Origin: Phytomonospora endophytica
Lineage (GTDB): Bacteria > Actinomycetota > Actinomycetes > Mycobacteriales > Micromonosporaceae
Direction: 5' to 3'
Assembly: GCF_014202425.1 (NCBI RefSeq)
Contig: NZ_JACHGT010000014.1
Span: forward strand, 181,710-245,709
Length of the DNA: 64,000 nt
In this document: piece by piece, positions 8,487 to 16,397 of the stretch
How the letters are laid out: every line of letters begins with the position of its first letter
How positions within the stretch are numbered: the stretch's first letter is position 1
Translations under genes and position numbers: made by a program
The notes under the pieces: model-generated
The model's database searches: none
Told to the model about the DNA's origin: nothing
The model's input: the letters and a program-made list of their open reading frames with translations, nothing else

Positions 8487-8769
8487 CGCCGTCCGGCGGG
8501 TGGGCAACAGCCTCTACCCCGCCCTGGCCGACAAGTACGCCGCGGCGGCGGCGCTGCTGACCGAGGACGTGCCCTACCACGACATCGCGGAGGCCTGGAA
8601 CGCCTACCGCGAGCAGATCCGGCTCTACCTCACCACCAGCGAGACGCACCTGGGCGACTGCGGCGATGTCCTGGTGAAACTGGCCGACGACTACGACGCC
8701 ACCGAGACCGAGAACGCCTACAACATCGCCTATCCCTACGAGTCGACCTTCCAGAACGAGAGCGACTGA
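8467..8769 (+). CDS. WXG100-like small helical protein
   Basis: 100 residues from the ATG at 8467, chosen because GGAGGAG lies 7 bases upstream and because upstream translation in this frame is arginine/proline-rich shadow sequence. The protein is nearly all helical (VRRVGNSLYPALADKYAAAA, then AWNAYREQIRLYLTTSETHL), with a W about midway, the size and profile of type VII secretion substrates, although WxG itself is replaced by W-N-A. It overlaps the previous gene and is 5 bp from the next one. Confidence 0.65.
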   Translation: MVEIDTDAVRRVGNSLYPALADKYAAAAALLTEDVPYHDIAEAWNAYREQIRLYLTTSETHLGDCGDVLVKLADDYDATETENAYNIAYPYESTFQNESD

Positions 8770-8774
8770 GACCC

Positions 8775-9668
8775 ATGGCCATGGACTACGACACTTTCAG
8801 CGAGAAACTCCAGTCCAACTGGGACGAACTGATGGACGTGGCGCTCGCCAAGATCACCGCTGAGAAGGAGGCGCTGTGGCGGATGACCGGCGACGTCCCC
8901 ATCGCCGGAGCGATCTATCACATCGTCAACAACGACGAACTCGGCCAGACCGACGCCTCCCGCACCTCCGAGACGCTCATCGATCTGGAGGACTTCGCCG
9001 CCCGCTGCGGCGACTACGCCGACATCGCCGCGATGGTCGACGACTTCGAGGCCGCGCGCGAGATCCTCAACGGTGACGACGGCGTCGACGGCGACATCCG
9101 CGCCATCACCGAGGGCCTGGCCGACTGGGAGAGCAGCACCTCGGAGACCTTCAAGGTCTCATACGTGGAGACCATCGGCCAGCGCAAGACCAACCAGTAC
9201 GAAGCCCTCGGCAGCGCCAAGACGGCCCTCGAATACGTGATCGCCTTCATCGACGAGTACCGCGCCGCGCTCCTCGACCTGCCGGTGCAGGCCAAGAAGG
9301 CACTCGAGGAGTACCACGTCGATCACTACTCCGCCCTCGGCACGGCCGCGATCGCGGTGAGCATCATCGGCATGCTCGTCAACCCCGTCGCCGGGCTGGC
9401 CGCCGCCGAGGTCGAGAAGAAGATCAAGGAACTCCAGAAGCGGGAGGGCATCGGCGTCTCCGGTGTCTTCGAGGAGCTGCGCAAGGGCGTCGAAGAACTC
9501 CACGCCAGTCTCGACGAATCGATGGAGGACCTCTCAACCAAGATCGCCGAACGTCGCGACGGCGAATGGTGGTCCGACTTCGTCTCCTCCCGCCCCGCTC
9601 CCGACGGCGCCTTGGCCGACCAGTCGAGCACGTCCTCCGGTAGCAACCACACCGGCGGCGGCGCCTGA
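8775..9668 (+). CDS. Type VII secretion-like protein with central hydrophobic segment
   Basis: 297 residues. The N-terminal 180 residues are helical with scattered W (LQSNWDELMDVALAKITAEK, LADWESSTSETFKVSYVETI). A hydrophobic stretch, LGTAAIAVSIIGMLVNPVAG, lies at about residues 190-212, followed by a charged coiled-coil-like region (EVEKKIKELQKREG). The layout resembles EspA/EspE-like ESX-associated proteins. Together with the two genes upstream it forms a three-gene operon; no ESX secretion machinery genes are present in this window. Function unknown. Confidence 0.65.
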   Translation: MAMDYDTFSEKLQSNWDELMDVALAKITAEKEALWRMTGDVPIAGAIYHIVNNDELGQTDASRTSETLIDLEDFAARCGDYADIAAMVDDFEAAREILNGDDGVDGDIRAITEGLADWESSTSETFKVSYVETIGQRKTNQYEALGSAKTALEYVIAFIDEYRAALLDLPVQAKKALEEYHVDHYSALGTAAIAVSIIGMLVNPVAGLAAAEVEKKIKELQKREGIGVSGVFEELRKGVEELHASLDESMEDLSTKIAERRDGEWWSDFVSSRPAPDGALADQSSTSSGSNHTGGGA

Positions 9669-9756
9669 GCGGCCACGCCCGGCGATTCGCCGCGTCCGAA
9701 GTGGCCGGTCTGGGAGGATGGGCCGGTCCCACGTGACGGCGGACGGATGAGCACCG

Positions 9757-10392
9757 ATGAAGCGAGCGCCGGGTTCGGCACAGCCGCGGCTGCTGCTCGC
9801 GCTCGTCGTCGGTGTCGTCGCCGGGCTGGTGGCGGGCGTGCTGTCCGAACCGGCGATCGGGGTCCTGATCGCGATCACCTGCGCGGCGGCGGCCTTTGTC
9901 CTCGCCGGCTGCCTGGTGCTGTGGCCGATGGACGCCGAGGAGACCCGCCGCAACGTCACCCGTGAGGAACTGCGCCCGATCCTCGACGAGGTCGTCGTGG
10001 TCGGCCTGGCCCTGTCCGGGCTCGGGACGATCGTGAGCCTGCTGGTCCTCGGGCGGTCCAGGGCGGCGAGCCTCGCCGCGGCGATCGCCCTGTTCGGGGT
10101 GTTCCTCAGCTGGGCGGCGCTGCACCTGATGTACTCCACCCGCTACGCCGCCCTCTACTACCGCGGTGACGACGCCGGCGGCATCGACTTCAACTCCGGC
10201 GAGCCGCCGGCCTACCGGGACTTCATCTACTTCAGCTTCAACCTCGGCATGACCTACCAGGTCTCCGACACCGGCGTCTCCGACGCGCGGATCCGCGCGG
10301 TGGTGCTGCGCCACTGCCTGTTGTCGTACGTCTTCGGCGTCGTCATCCTGGCCACCACGATCAACCTGGTCGCGGGCCTGTTTAGCGCGTGA
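9757..10392 (+). CDS. DUF1345 family membrane protein
   Basis: 211 residues with five or six membrane helices. The pattern [21 protein letters not shown] followed by [20 protein letters not shown] and MTYQVSDT is the DUF1345 signature. Located in the cytoplasmic membrane; function unknown. The 3' end overlaps the convergent hydrolase gene by 11 bp. Confidence 0.9.
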   Translation: MKRAPGSAQPRLLLALVVGVVAGLVAGVLSEPAIGVLIAITCAAAAFVLAGCLVLWPMDAEETRRNVTREELRPILDEVVVVGLALSGLGTIVSLLVLGRSRAASLAAAIALFGVFLSWAALHLMYSTRYAALYYRGDDAGGIDFNSGEPPAYRDFIYFSFNLGMTYQVSDTGVSDARIRAVVLRHCLLSYVFGVVILATTINLVAGLFSA

Positions 10393-11251
10393 CGTTCTCC
10401 TCCAGCCACGGCCGCAGCACCGGCAGTACGTGCCGCGGCTGCATGGCCTGGGTGTGGTCGAGGCCGTCGAGGGCGCGCACGTCCCAGCCGGCGGCCTCGG
10501 TCTCGGCGCGGTGGCGGGCGAGGATGCCGGAGATGTCGACGGTCACCCCGCCCCACTTCTCGTCGTAGACGATCGTGTCGGCGGTGCCGGCGAAGCACAT
10601 CCGGGGGCAGGTCACGCGGTCCTGCACGGCACGGTCGTCGAAGCCGGTGAGGGCCTCGTACATGACCGCGAACTGGCGGGTCTGGTCCTTCGTGGCCGTC
10701 ATCTCCACGTCGGACCAGTCGAACTCGCTCTCGCCGTCCCACTCGGCGGTGGCGCCGCCGTCGGTGTTCCACGCCGAGGGGTCGCCGGTGCCCGACAGGG
10801 CGTGCGCCGCCCGGGTGACCGCCAGCATCTCGGCGTAGGGGCCACCGACGGGCGGATAGCCGCCCATGACCAGTGCGGTCAGGCGGTCGGTGCGCAGCGC
10901 CAGCTGGAGGCCGGTGAGCGCGAGCCAGGAGTAGCCGTAGTAGGCGAAACGATCGAGCCCGGCGGCGTCGGCGACGGCGAGGAGGTCCGCGGTGATCAGG
11001 TCCGGCGTGAAGGCCTCGGGCCGCGTGTTGGCCATGACGTGGTTCTCGTAGGGGAAGGCCACGACGGTGAAGGACCCGGCGAGCCCGTCGATCAGGTGAC
11101 GGCCGAGTTCGGGGTCGACGCCCCACTTGCGCAGGTCGTCGGCGCGGGCGCCCTCGACGGGCTTCGGGTCGACCGGCAGCAGCAGCCCCGGTCCACTGCC
11201 GCTGATCTCCACTTCGACGGTTCTGGCGTCCCGCAGTCGGGCGGTGGTCAT
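10382..11251 (-). CDS. Alpha/beta hydrolase
   Basis: 289 residues. The nucleophile elbow is [11 protein letters not shown] (Ser in GYSWL), the acid is probably the Asp in [10 protein letters not shown], and the His is in GLDHTQAM, in the order expected for the fold. A cap region lies between about residues 130 and 200. The substrate is unknown. The gene is divergent from a TetR-type repressor with a shared 70-bp promoter region, so it is likely the repressed target. Confidence 0.85.
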   Translation of the reverse strand: MTTARLRDARTVEVEISGSGPGLLLPVDPKPVEGARADDLRKWGVDPELGRHLIDGLAGSFTVVAFPYENHVMANTRPEAFTPDLITADLLAVADAAGLDRFAYYGYSWLALTGLQLALRTDRLTALVMGGYPPVGGPYAEMLAVTRAAHALSGTGDPSAWNTDGGATAEWDGESEFDWSDVEMTATKDQTRQFAVMYEALTGFDDRAVQDRVTCPRMCFAGTADTIVYDEKWGGVTVDISGILARHRAETEAAGWDVRALDGLDHTQAMQPRHVLPVLRPWLEENVTR

Positions 11252-11261
11252 GACGTCTCCT

Positions 11262-11321
11262 CACTAATCCCTTAGGCTGTATAGTATTCGACGATACCTT
11301 ACGCCCTAAGGAGTTGCCATC
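11262..11321. promoter_or_regulatory. Divergent promoter with dyads, hydrolase / TetR regulator
   Basis: Contains CCCTTAGGC and GCCCTAAGG as approximate inverted arms flanking GTATTCGACGATAC (11284-11297), itself an inverted repeat with arms GTAT and ATAC. The arms enclose the space where both promoters must lie, a typical TetR operator layout. AAGGAG, part of the right arm, doubles as the ribosome-binding site of the TetR gene. Confidence 0.6.
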
Positions 11322-12083
11322 GTGAGCGTTGTCGCAGGCCAAGGCGATCCGGAAGCGTCGATGGCGCTGCTATGGGGCACCCCCGCCGGGCGACCGGCCG
11401 CCAAGACCGGACCGAAACCGGCGCTGAGCGTCGACCTGATCGTCGAGGCCGCCGTCGCGATCGCCGACGCCGAGACCCTCGCGGGGGTGTCCATGCGCAC
11501 CGTCGGCGAACGCCTGGGCCGCACCTCCATGGCGCTGTACACCTACGTCCCCGGCAAAGACGTCCTCCTCGACCTCATGTACGACCGCGTCCACGCCGAG
11601 ATCCCCGTCGAACCCGAACTCGGCGAGGGCTGGCGCCCCGCCGCCGAGACCTGGGCACGCGACCTCCTCGCCTTCTACCTGCGCCACCCGTGGACCCTCC
11701 AGATCTCCTACGCCAGACCGGTCTTCGGCCCCCACGAGCAGTCCGTCCTCGACGCCCTCGCCCGGATCCTCTTCGCGACAGGCCTGCCCGCCCCACGACT
11801 ACGCGGCATCGCCGCCGCCCTCTACCACCACGTCGCCGGAAGCGCCAAGACCGCCGCCGAGAGCGGCCTGGCCGCCACGGTCACCGGCGTACCCGACGAG
11901 CAGTGGTGGACCAGACGTGCCGAAGCGCTCGCCCGCGTCGCCCCCGACTTCACCGAACGGTTCCCGCACGCGGTCCGCCTCAACGCCGAAGACGTCGCGG
12001 GCGACTGGCGCGACCGCCTCGAAGACGGCTTCGCCATCGGTCTCGCGGTGATCCTCGACGGCGCCGCACCACCGCACGCCTGA
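11322..12083 (+). CDS. TetR-family repressor
   Basis: 253 residues from a GTG preceded by AAGGAG. The N-terminal helix-turn-helix is GVSMRTVGERLGRTSMALYT with YVPGKDVLLDLMYD, close to the TetR/TetR_C_1 class that controls drug or lipid genes. The C-terminal domain (residues about 85-250) is all-helical and should bind the inducer. It is divergent from the alpha/beta hydrolase at 11251 and probably represses it and itself. Confidence 0.9.
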   Translation: MSVVAGQGDPEASMALLWGTPAGRPAAKTGPKPALSVDLIVEAAVAIADAETLAGVSMRTVGERLGRTSMALYTYVPGKDVLLDLMYDRVHAEIPVEPELGEGWRPAAETWARDLLAFYLRHPWTLQISYARPVFGPHEQSVLDALARILFATGLPAPRLRGIAAALYHHVAGSAKTAAESGLAATVTGVPDEQWWTRRAEALARVAPDFTERFPHAVRLNAEDVAGDWRDRLEDGFAIGLAVILDGAAPPHA

Positions 12084-12137
12084 CCGCCCGCACTGGGAAG
12101 TCGATCACAGCCCCAACGCCACGGACGGCACCGCCGG

Positions 12138-12151
12138 TACGGTCGAGCGCA
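12138..12151 (+). promoter_or_regulatory. TANNNT box 7 bp before the MFS start (leaderless promoter candidate)
   Basis: TACGGT at 12138-12143 is followed after 7 bases by the ATG at 12151, with no Shine-Dalgarno between. This spacing is what leaderless actinobacterial transcripts show. Confidence 0.45.
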
Positions 12152-13350
12152 TGTCCGTCGACGTGCGCCACCGGCCGACCCCGGCCGACCGCAAGGCCCG
12201 GATCGCGGTGGCCGCGCTCTTCTTGACCAACGGCGCCCTCTTCGCCAACCTCGTCCCGCGCCTCCCGCAGATCAAAGCCGACCTGGCTCTCGACAACGCC
12301 GCCTACGGCATGGTCGTCGCCGCCTTCCCGGCCGGCGCGATCGTCGTCGGACTGACCGCCGCCACCCTCATCCGCCGCTTCGGCTCGGCGCCCCTGGCCG
12401 TCACCAGCACCCTGCTCACCGGCACCGCCCTGTGGGCGGCGGTGACGGTGCCCTCCGCGCTCGCCCTTGCCGTGTTGCTCTTCCTCGCCGGAGCCGTCGA
12501 CTCGGTCACCGACGTCGCCCAGAACGCCCACGGCCTGCGCGTACAGCGCCGCTACGGCCGCTCGATCATCAACTCCTTCCACGCCCTGTGGTCGGTCGGC
12601 GCGGTGACCGGCGGCAGCATGGCCGCCGCCGCGATCGCCCTCGACCTGCCCCTCGGCGTCCACATGGGCATCGTCGCCGCCCTGTGTGGGCTCGTCGCAC
12701 TGATCGCCCTTCGCTTCTGCCTCCCCGGCCGCGACGACGCGCCCGACGACTCCGGCCGGACCCTGGCTCCCGAGCCCAAGCGCGGACCGGTCGGCGTCCG
12801 CACCGCCCTCCTGCTGACCGCGCTGGTCCTCATCGCGATCGGCGGCACGGTCGTCGAAGACGCCGGCAGCTCCTGGGCGACCCTCTACCTCTCCACCGAG
12901 CTCGGCGCGCCCGCCGCCCTCGCCGCCACCGGCTTCATCGCCCTCGTCGGCGCCCAGTTCGTCGGCCGCCTGCTCGGCGACCGTCTCGTCGACCGCTTCG
13001 GCCAGCGGACCGTAGCCCGAGCCGGGGGCCTCCTGGTCGCCGCCGGGATGGGCCTCGCGCTGGCCTTCCCGACGGTGCCGGGCACCATCCTCGGTTTCGC
13101 CGCCTCGGGCCTGGGCGTCGCCACGCTCGTCCCGGCCGCCATGCACGAGGCCGACGAGATCCCCGGACTGCGCACCGGGACCGGCCTGACGCTCGTGTCC
13201 TGGCTGATGCGGCTGGGTTTCCTGCTCTCACCGCCCCTGGTGGGCCTCGTCGCCGACGCGGCGGGCCTGCGCGTCGGCCTGCTCGTCGTCCCGCTCGCGG
13301 GCGTGCTGGTGATCGGGCTGTCCGGGGTCCTTCAGGCCCGTCGGCGCTGA
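12151..13350 (+). CDS. MFS transporter
   Basis: 399 residues with about 12 membrane helices. FFLTNGALFANLVPRLPQIK in helix 1, then RRFGSAPLAVTSTLLTGTAL in loop 2-3, and the symmetry-related GDRLVDRFGQRTVARAGGLL in the second half are MFS landmarks. The closest resemblance is to the fucose-permease-like YbjJ type of transporter (DVAQNAHGLRVQRRYGRSII), but substrate and direction are unknown. It is followed by a convergent DUF2207 gene only 4 bp away. Confidence 0.85.
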   Translation: MSVDVRHRPTPADRKARIAVAALFLTNGALFANLVPRLPQIKADLALDNAAYGMVVAAFPAGAIVVGLTAATLIRRFGSAPLAVTSTLLTGTALWAAVTVPSALALAVLLFLAGAVDSVTDVAQNAHGLRVQRRYGRSIINSFHALWSVGAVTGGSMAAAAIALDLPLGVHMGIVAALCGLVALIALRFCLPGRDDAPDDSGRTLAPEPKRGPVGVRTALLLTALVLIAIGGTVVEDAGSSWATLYLSTELGAPAALAATGFIALVGAQFVGRLLGDRLVDRFGQRTVARAGGLLVAAGMGLALAFPTVPGTILGFAASGLGVATLVPAAMHEADEIPGLRTGTGLTLVSWLMRLGFLLSPPLVGLVADAAGLRVGLLVVPLAGVLVIGLSGVLQARRR

Positions 13351-13354
13351 CGGC

Positions 13355-15124
13355 TCACCACGAGCCGCCACCGCCGCCGTCCCCGCCTCCTCCACCACCG
13401 CCACCGCCACCGCCGTCCCCACCACCGGAGTAGCCCCCGGAATAGCCTCCCGAGGAGCTGGAGTACCACGAGCCGCTCGCCGAGGGGGCCACGGCGGTCT
13501 GGATGGCCACGATCTGCAGGCCGAAGGCGAGCTCGGGCGTGTAGATCGCCTGATGGGCCGGCTCGTGCGCGGAGGCGGCCGAGGCGGTGACGACCGGCTT
13601 GGTCTGGCCGAGCGCGACCGCCCACGCCGTCATCGCCTCGCGGTTCCCGGTCGCCCACTGCTCCCGCGTGAGCCCGGCGAGGTGCCGCCGGTAGGCCTCG
13701 GTCTCGCACCACAGCCTCGTGCCGCGCGGGGTGCGCACGCGCAGTTCCCAGGCGGAGAAGAACGCGGCGATACCGGCTCCGGCGAGCCCCGCGCCGATGG
13801 CCAGTGCGGTGCGCCAGTCCGCGCCCGGAGTCGGCACGTCGGTCGCCGTCACCGCGACCGTGACGCCGCCGGCGACGGCCATGGCCAGCCCGAGCCAGGT
13901 GGCGATCCGCCGCCGGACGGTCCCTCCGGGCTCCCACATGCCCTCTTCGGCGTCCCTGCGCCACTCTTCGAGGCCTCGGCCGATGAGCTTCCAGGCCGCG
14001 CCGAAGGACTTGGTGTACTGGCCGAGGTACACCTTCCCACCGTTGGAGAACAGGGTGTGCAGGACATGCTCGGTCAGGCCACGAGCGCGCGGGCCGCCAC
14101 TGCCGCGGCGCAGGACCGGCCGCTTCTTGTTGCCGGTGATGGTCAGGTGACCGTCGAGGGCGGCGCCGAGCAGGAAGGCCGACTGGTGTTCGCGCAGGAC
14201 CCGGTCGGTGTGCAGGACCGCGGCGTGCGCCGGACCGAGCTCTCTTGGTGGTTCCGGTGAAGGCGTGGTTTCGCGTGCGAGCCGTCCCAGACCGCGCCTG
14301 CGGTCCATGCCGTCGGAGGACTCGATCCGCTGGCGGCCCGCGAACCTGATCGCGGCGGTCACCACGACGGCCGCGAGCAGCGCGATGGCCGCCGCCCACA
14401 GAGCGCCGCTGAGGACGCCATCGCCCGTCGCGACCGCCTCGGCCTTCCCGGTCGGCGCTTGCGGCAGCGGGGCCGTGTCGACGGGATCGGAGTCGTCGGC
14501 TCGGAGCGTCAGGCCCGCGTCGGCGTCCAGCCGCTCATGGGTCACGTCGAACCGGCCGGGGGAGGGCTGCGCGATGGTGCAGTCGGCGTCGATGCCGTCG
14601 CCTCCCGAAGCGCAGCTCAGGTTGTCCAAGGCCACCGGTGCGGTCAGGTGCACCTCGGCGCGGTCGATCGGAACCTCCCACCGGTCGCCCACGGCGTCCC
14701 AGGACAGGTACCCGTCGTCGCTCAGCGTCGCGAGCGTGTACTCGATGCGGTAGCGGTGCGTCCCGGTCACCGTCGCGTCGGGGTCGCCGACCTTGATCCG
14801 CAGCATTCCCGTGGTGTCCTCGGCGTCGAAGAGGACGGTCGCACCGTCCATGGTGACCGTAACGCTCTCGGACTCGGCGGAATCCGAGCCGGGGACCACG
14901 CGGTAGATCCCGTGGCGCGGGCCGTCGGCGAAGACGTAGTCGATGACCTCGGTGACGTGCGCCGATCCGTCGGCTTGGAGCTCGGCGCCGACCCACATGT
15001 TCGTGATGCGCTCGCCGGGATCGCTCACGGCCGCGCTCGCGAGCGCGGCCGTGCCGACCAGTGCCACGCCGATGGCAACGGCCAGGGTGTTCAGCGCTCT
15101 GCGGCGCCCGAGCGACTTCGCCAT
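13355..15124 (-). CDS. DUF2207 domain membrane protein with polyglycine tail
   Basis: 589 residues from the ATG at 15124, supported by GGGAGGGAACCGGAG upstream. A signal peptide (RRRALNTLAVAIGVALVGTA) precedes the extracellular DUF2207 domain (WVGAELQADGSAHVTEVIDY, then DGPRHGIYRVVPG). A membrane helix at about residues 225-245, a cytosolic part, two further helices (about 410-460) and a C-terminal tail of nearly pure Gly/Asp/Ser end the protein. This is the standard architecture of the family, whose role in the actinobacterial envelope is unknown. The open frame upstream of 15124 is a shadow. Confidence 0.88.
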   Translation of the reverse strand: MAKSLGRRRALNTLAVAIGVALVGTAALASAAVSDPGERITNMWVGAELQADGSAHVTEVIDYVFADGPRHGIYRVVPGSDSAESESVTVTMDGATVLFDAEDTTGMLRIKVGDPDATVTGTHRYRIEYTLATLSDDGYLSWDAVGDRWEVPIDRAEVHLTAPVALDNLSCASGGDGIDADCTIAQPSPGRFDVTHERLDADAGLTLRADDSDPVDTAPLPQAPTGKAEAVATGDGVLSGALWAAAIALLAAVVVTAAIRFAGRQRIESSDGMDRRRGLGRLARETTPSPEPPRELGPAHAAVLHTDRVLREHQSAFLLGAALDGHLTITGNKKRPVLRRGSGGPRARGLTEHVLHTLFSNGGKVYLGQYTKSFGAAWKLIGRGLEEWRRDAEEGMWEPGGTVRRRIATWLGLAMAVAGGVTVAVTATDVPTPGADWRTALAIGAGLAGAGIAAFFSAWELRVRTPRGTRLWCETEAYRRHLAGLTREQWATGNREAMTAWAVALGQTKPVVTASAASAHEPAHQAIYTPELAFGLQIVAIQTAVAPSASGSWYSSSSGGYSGGYSGGGDGGGGGGGGGGGDGGGGGSW

Positions 15125-15192
15125 CTCCGGTTCCCTCCCCGTGAGTGTGCGGGCGAGGGTACCGGTGAAACGCTCGCGTGTGGACCCCCGTG

Positions 15193-15822
15193 TCAGCCCT
15201 TGACGGACCAGATCCCGCGCAACGGTTCCAGTCCTTCCTCGACGTAGTCGGCGATCGGGCGGACGCCGTCGTCGAGGTACCACTGCTCCAGGGCGGCGAA
15301 GTACCCGAAGACGAGGGCGTTGGCGGCCACGCGCGCCCGGGTCTCGCTCATGCCGTCGGTGGTGACCAGCGGGAGGATGCGCTGGGCGGCGCGGTCGAGG
15401 GTGGCGCTGAAGGCCATGCGCACCGACGGCTCCTGGAAGAAGTACCGGACCCGGCGCCATGGGCTGCGCCCCCTGCGGGGCGTCTCGGTCTCGCCCGCGG
15501 CGGCCTCGTAGTCGCGGACCATCCGCAGGAGGCTGCCGACGGGGTCGCGGGCGTCGACGAGCTGTTCGAGTTCCTCCTGGCCGAGGCTGTCGAACTGGTC
15601 GGCGACCAGCAGCCCCTCCTTGGTCCCGAAGTAGCGGTAGACCGTGGCGGGGGAGACCTCGGAGGCCGCGGCGATCTCCTCGATCGTCACGGCGTCGAAG
15701 CCGCGTTCGTCGAAGAGGTCGAGGGCGCGCTCCTGGATGGTGCGGATCGCGTTCTCTCGCCAGCGTGCGCGCAGACCGGTAGCCATGGGCGAAGCGTATG
15801 TGACAGTCACCATCTTCAGCAA
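15193..15822 (-). CDS. TetR-family repressor
   Basis: 209 residues. I take the TTG at 15822 because AAGGAG stands 8 bases upstream; ATGs at 15813 and 15786 are alternatives without a Shine-Dalgarno. The DNA-binding domain is RENAIRTIQERALDLFDERG, then VTIEEIAAASEVSPATVYRY FGTKEGLL, typical TetR. The C-terminal domain resembles the MftR/TetR type with conserved ERMRLLRE-like spacing. It is divergent from the membrane protein at 15877, and copies of an AGAGTCACT box lie at its own start and over the neighbour's promoter, so it probably represses both. Confidence 0.88.
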   Translation of the reverse strand: MLKMVTVTYASPMATGLRARWRENAIRTIQERALDLFDERGFDAVTIEEIAAASEVSPATVYRYFGTKEGLLVADQFDSLGQEELEQLVDARDPVGSLLRMVRDYEAAAGETETPRRGRSPWRRVRYFFQEPSVRMAFSATLDRAAQRILPLVTTDGMSETRARVAANALVFGYFAALEQWYLDDGVRPIADYVEEGLEPLRGIWSVKG

Positions 15823-15890
15823 GTGACTCTCTCCTTCGCTTGACGTTCGCCTCCGTCCGTTCGTAGAGTCACTCTCATGAGAGAGTCACT
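15822..15890. promoter_or_regulatory. TetR operator region: three AGAGTCACT boxes
   Basis: AGAGTCACT occurs at 15865-15873 and 15882-15890 (17 bp apart) and in inverted form at 15822-15830. Between the two direct copies is the perfect 12-bp palindrome CTCTCATGAGAG (15872-15883), which contains the start codon of the divergent gene. Binding here would block both promoters and the translation start. Confidence 0.6.
15840..15877 (+). promoter_or_regulatory. Promoter of the 15877 gene, probably leaderless
   Basis: TTGACG at 15840-15845, 18-bp spacer, TAGAGT at 15864-15869. A start 7 bases further on falls on or one base before the A of the ATG at 15877. No Shine-Dalgarno is present, so the transcript is most likely leaderless. 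Confidence 0.6.
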
Positions 15891-16353
15891 ATCTGAAACT
15901 CGCGGCACGGGGGCGTTCGTCCCCGGCCCGACGTCCCGAAGCAACGTCCCGGCGGTCTTCGCACTGGGAACGGCGATCGTCCTGTCGGCCGTCCTCGCCG
16001 GAGCGGCGATCGTCGACCAGGCCTCGATCCACGGCCTGCGCGACCACAGCGAGGCCATGTACGAGCCGTACGGAGTCCCGGCGAACCCGGGCGCGCTCTA
16101 CGGCATCCTCTACACCGTCGCCGTCGTGGGCGCGCTCCTGTGGATCCCGGCGATCCTGGGCGCTCGCAAGGGAAAACGGTGGGCGGCCGTCATGAGCGTC
16201 ATCGCGGTCGTCATCACCGCCGGACTCGCCCTCACCGTCTTCGCGACGGCCGAGTACGGCGAGGCGGTCTACCCGCCCGTCTGGGGCGTCCTCGCGCTGC
16301 TCCCGGCGCTCGCGGGAGTCCTCGGCGCGGTCCCGCTCCTTCGCCGCAGGTGA
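15877..16353 (+). CDS. Small integral membrane protein, TetR-regulated
   Basis: 158 residues with four hydrophobic segments (VFALGTAIVLSAVLAGAAIV, YGILYTVAVVGALLWIPAIL, AAVMSVIAVVITAGLALTVF, WGVLALLPALAGVLGAVPLL). The pattern resembles small four-helix actinobacterial membrane proteins often paired with TetR regulators; I do not recognise a named family. The start codon sits inside the repressor palindrome and directly downstream of a -10 box. A hairpin terminator follows the stop. Confidence 0.75.
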   Translation: MRESLSETRGTGAFVPGPTSRSNVPAVFALGTAIVLSAVLAGAAIVDQASIHGLRDHSEAMYEPYGVPANPGALYGILYTVAVVGALLWIPAILGARKGKRWAAVMSVIAVVITAGLALTVFATAEYGEAVYPPVWGVLALLPALAGVLGAVPLLRRR

Positions 16354-16359
16354 GAAAGG

Positions 16360-16392
16360 GGCCCGGGCCGAGGGGGGATCACGGCCCGGGCC
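16360..16392. terminator. Bidirectional terminator hairpin
   Basis: GGCCCGGGCCG (16360-16370) and CGGCCCGGGCC (16382-16392) form an 11-bp perfect stem with an 11-base loop. It lies between the convergent stops at 16353 and 16398 and has no T tract, as is usual in GC-rich actinobacteria. Confidence 0.75.
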
Positions 16393-16397
16393 GGTCT

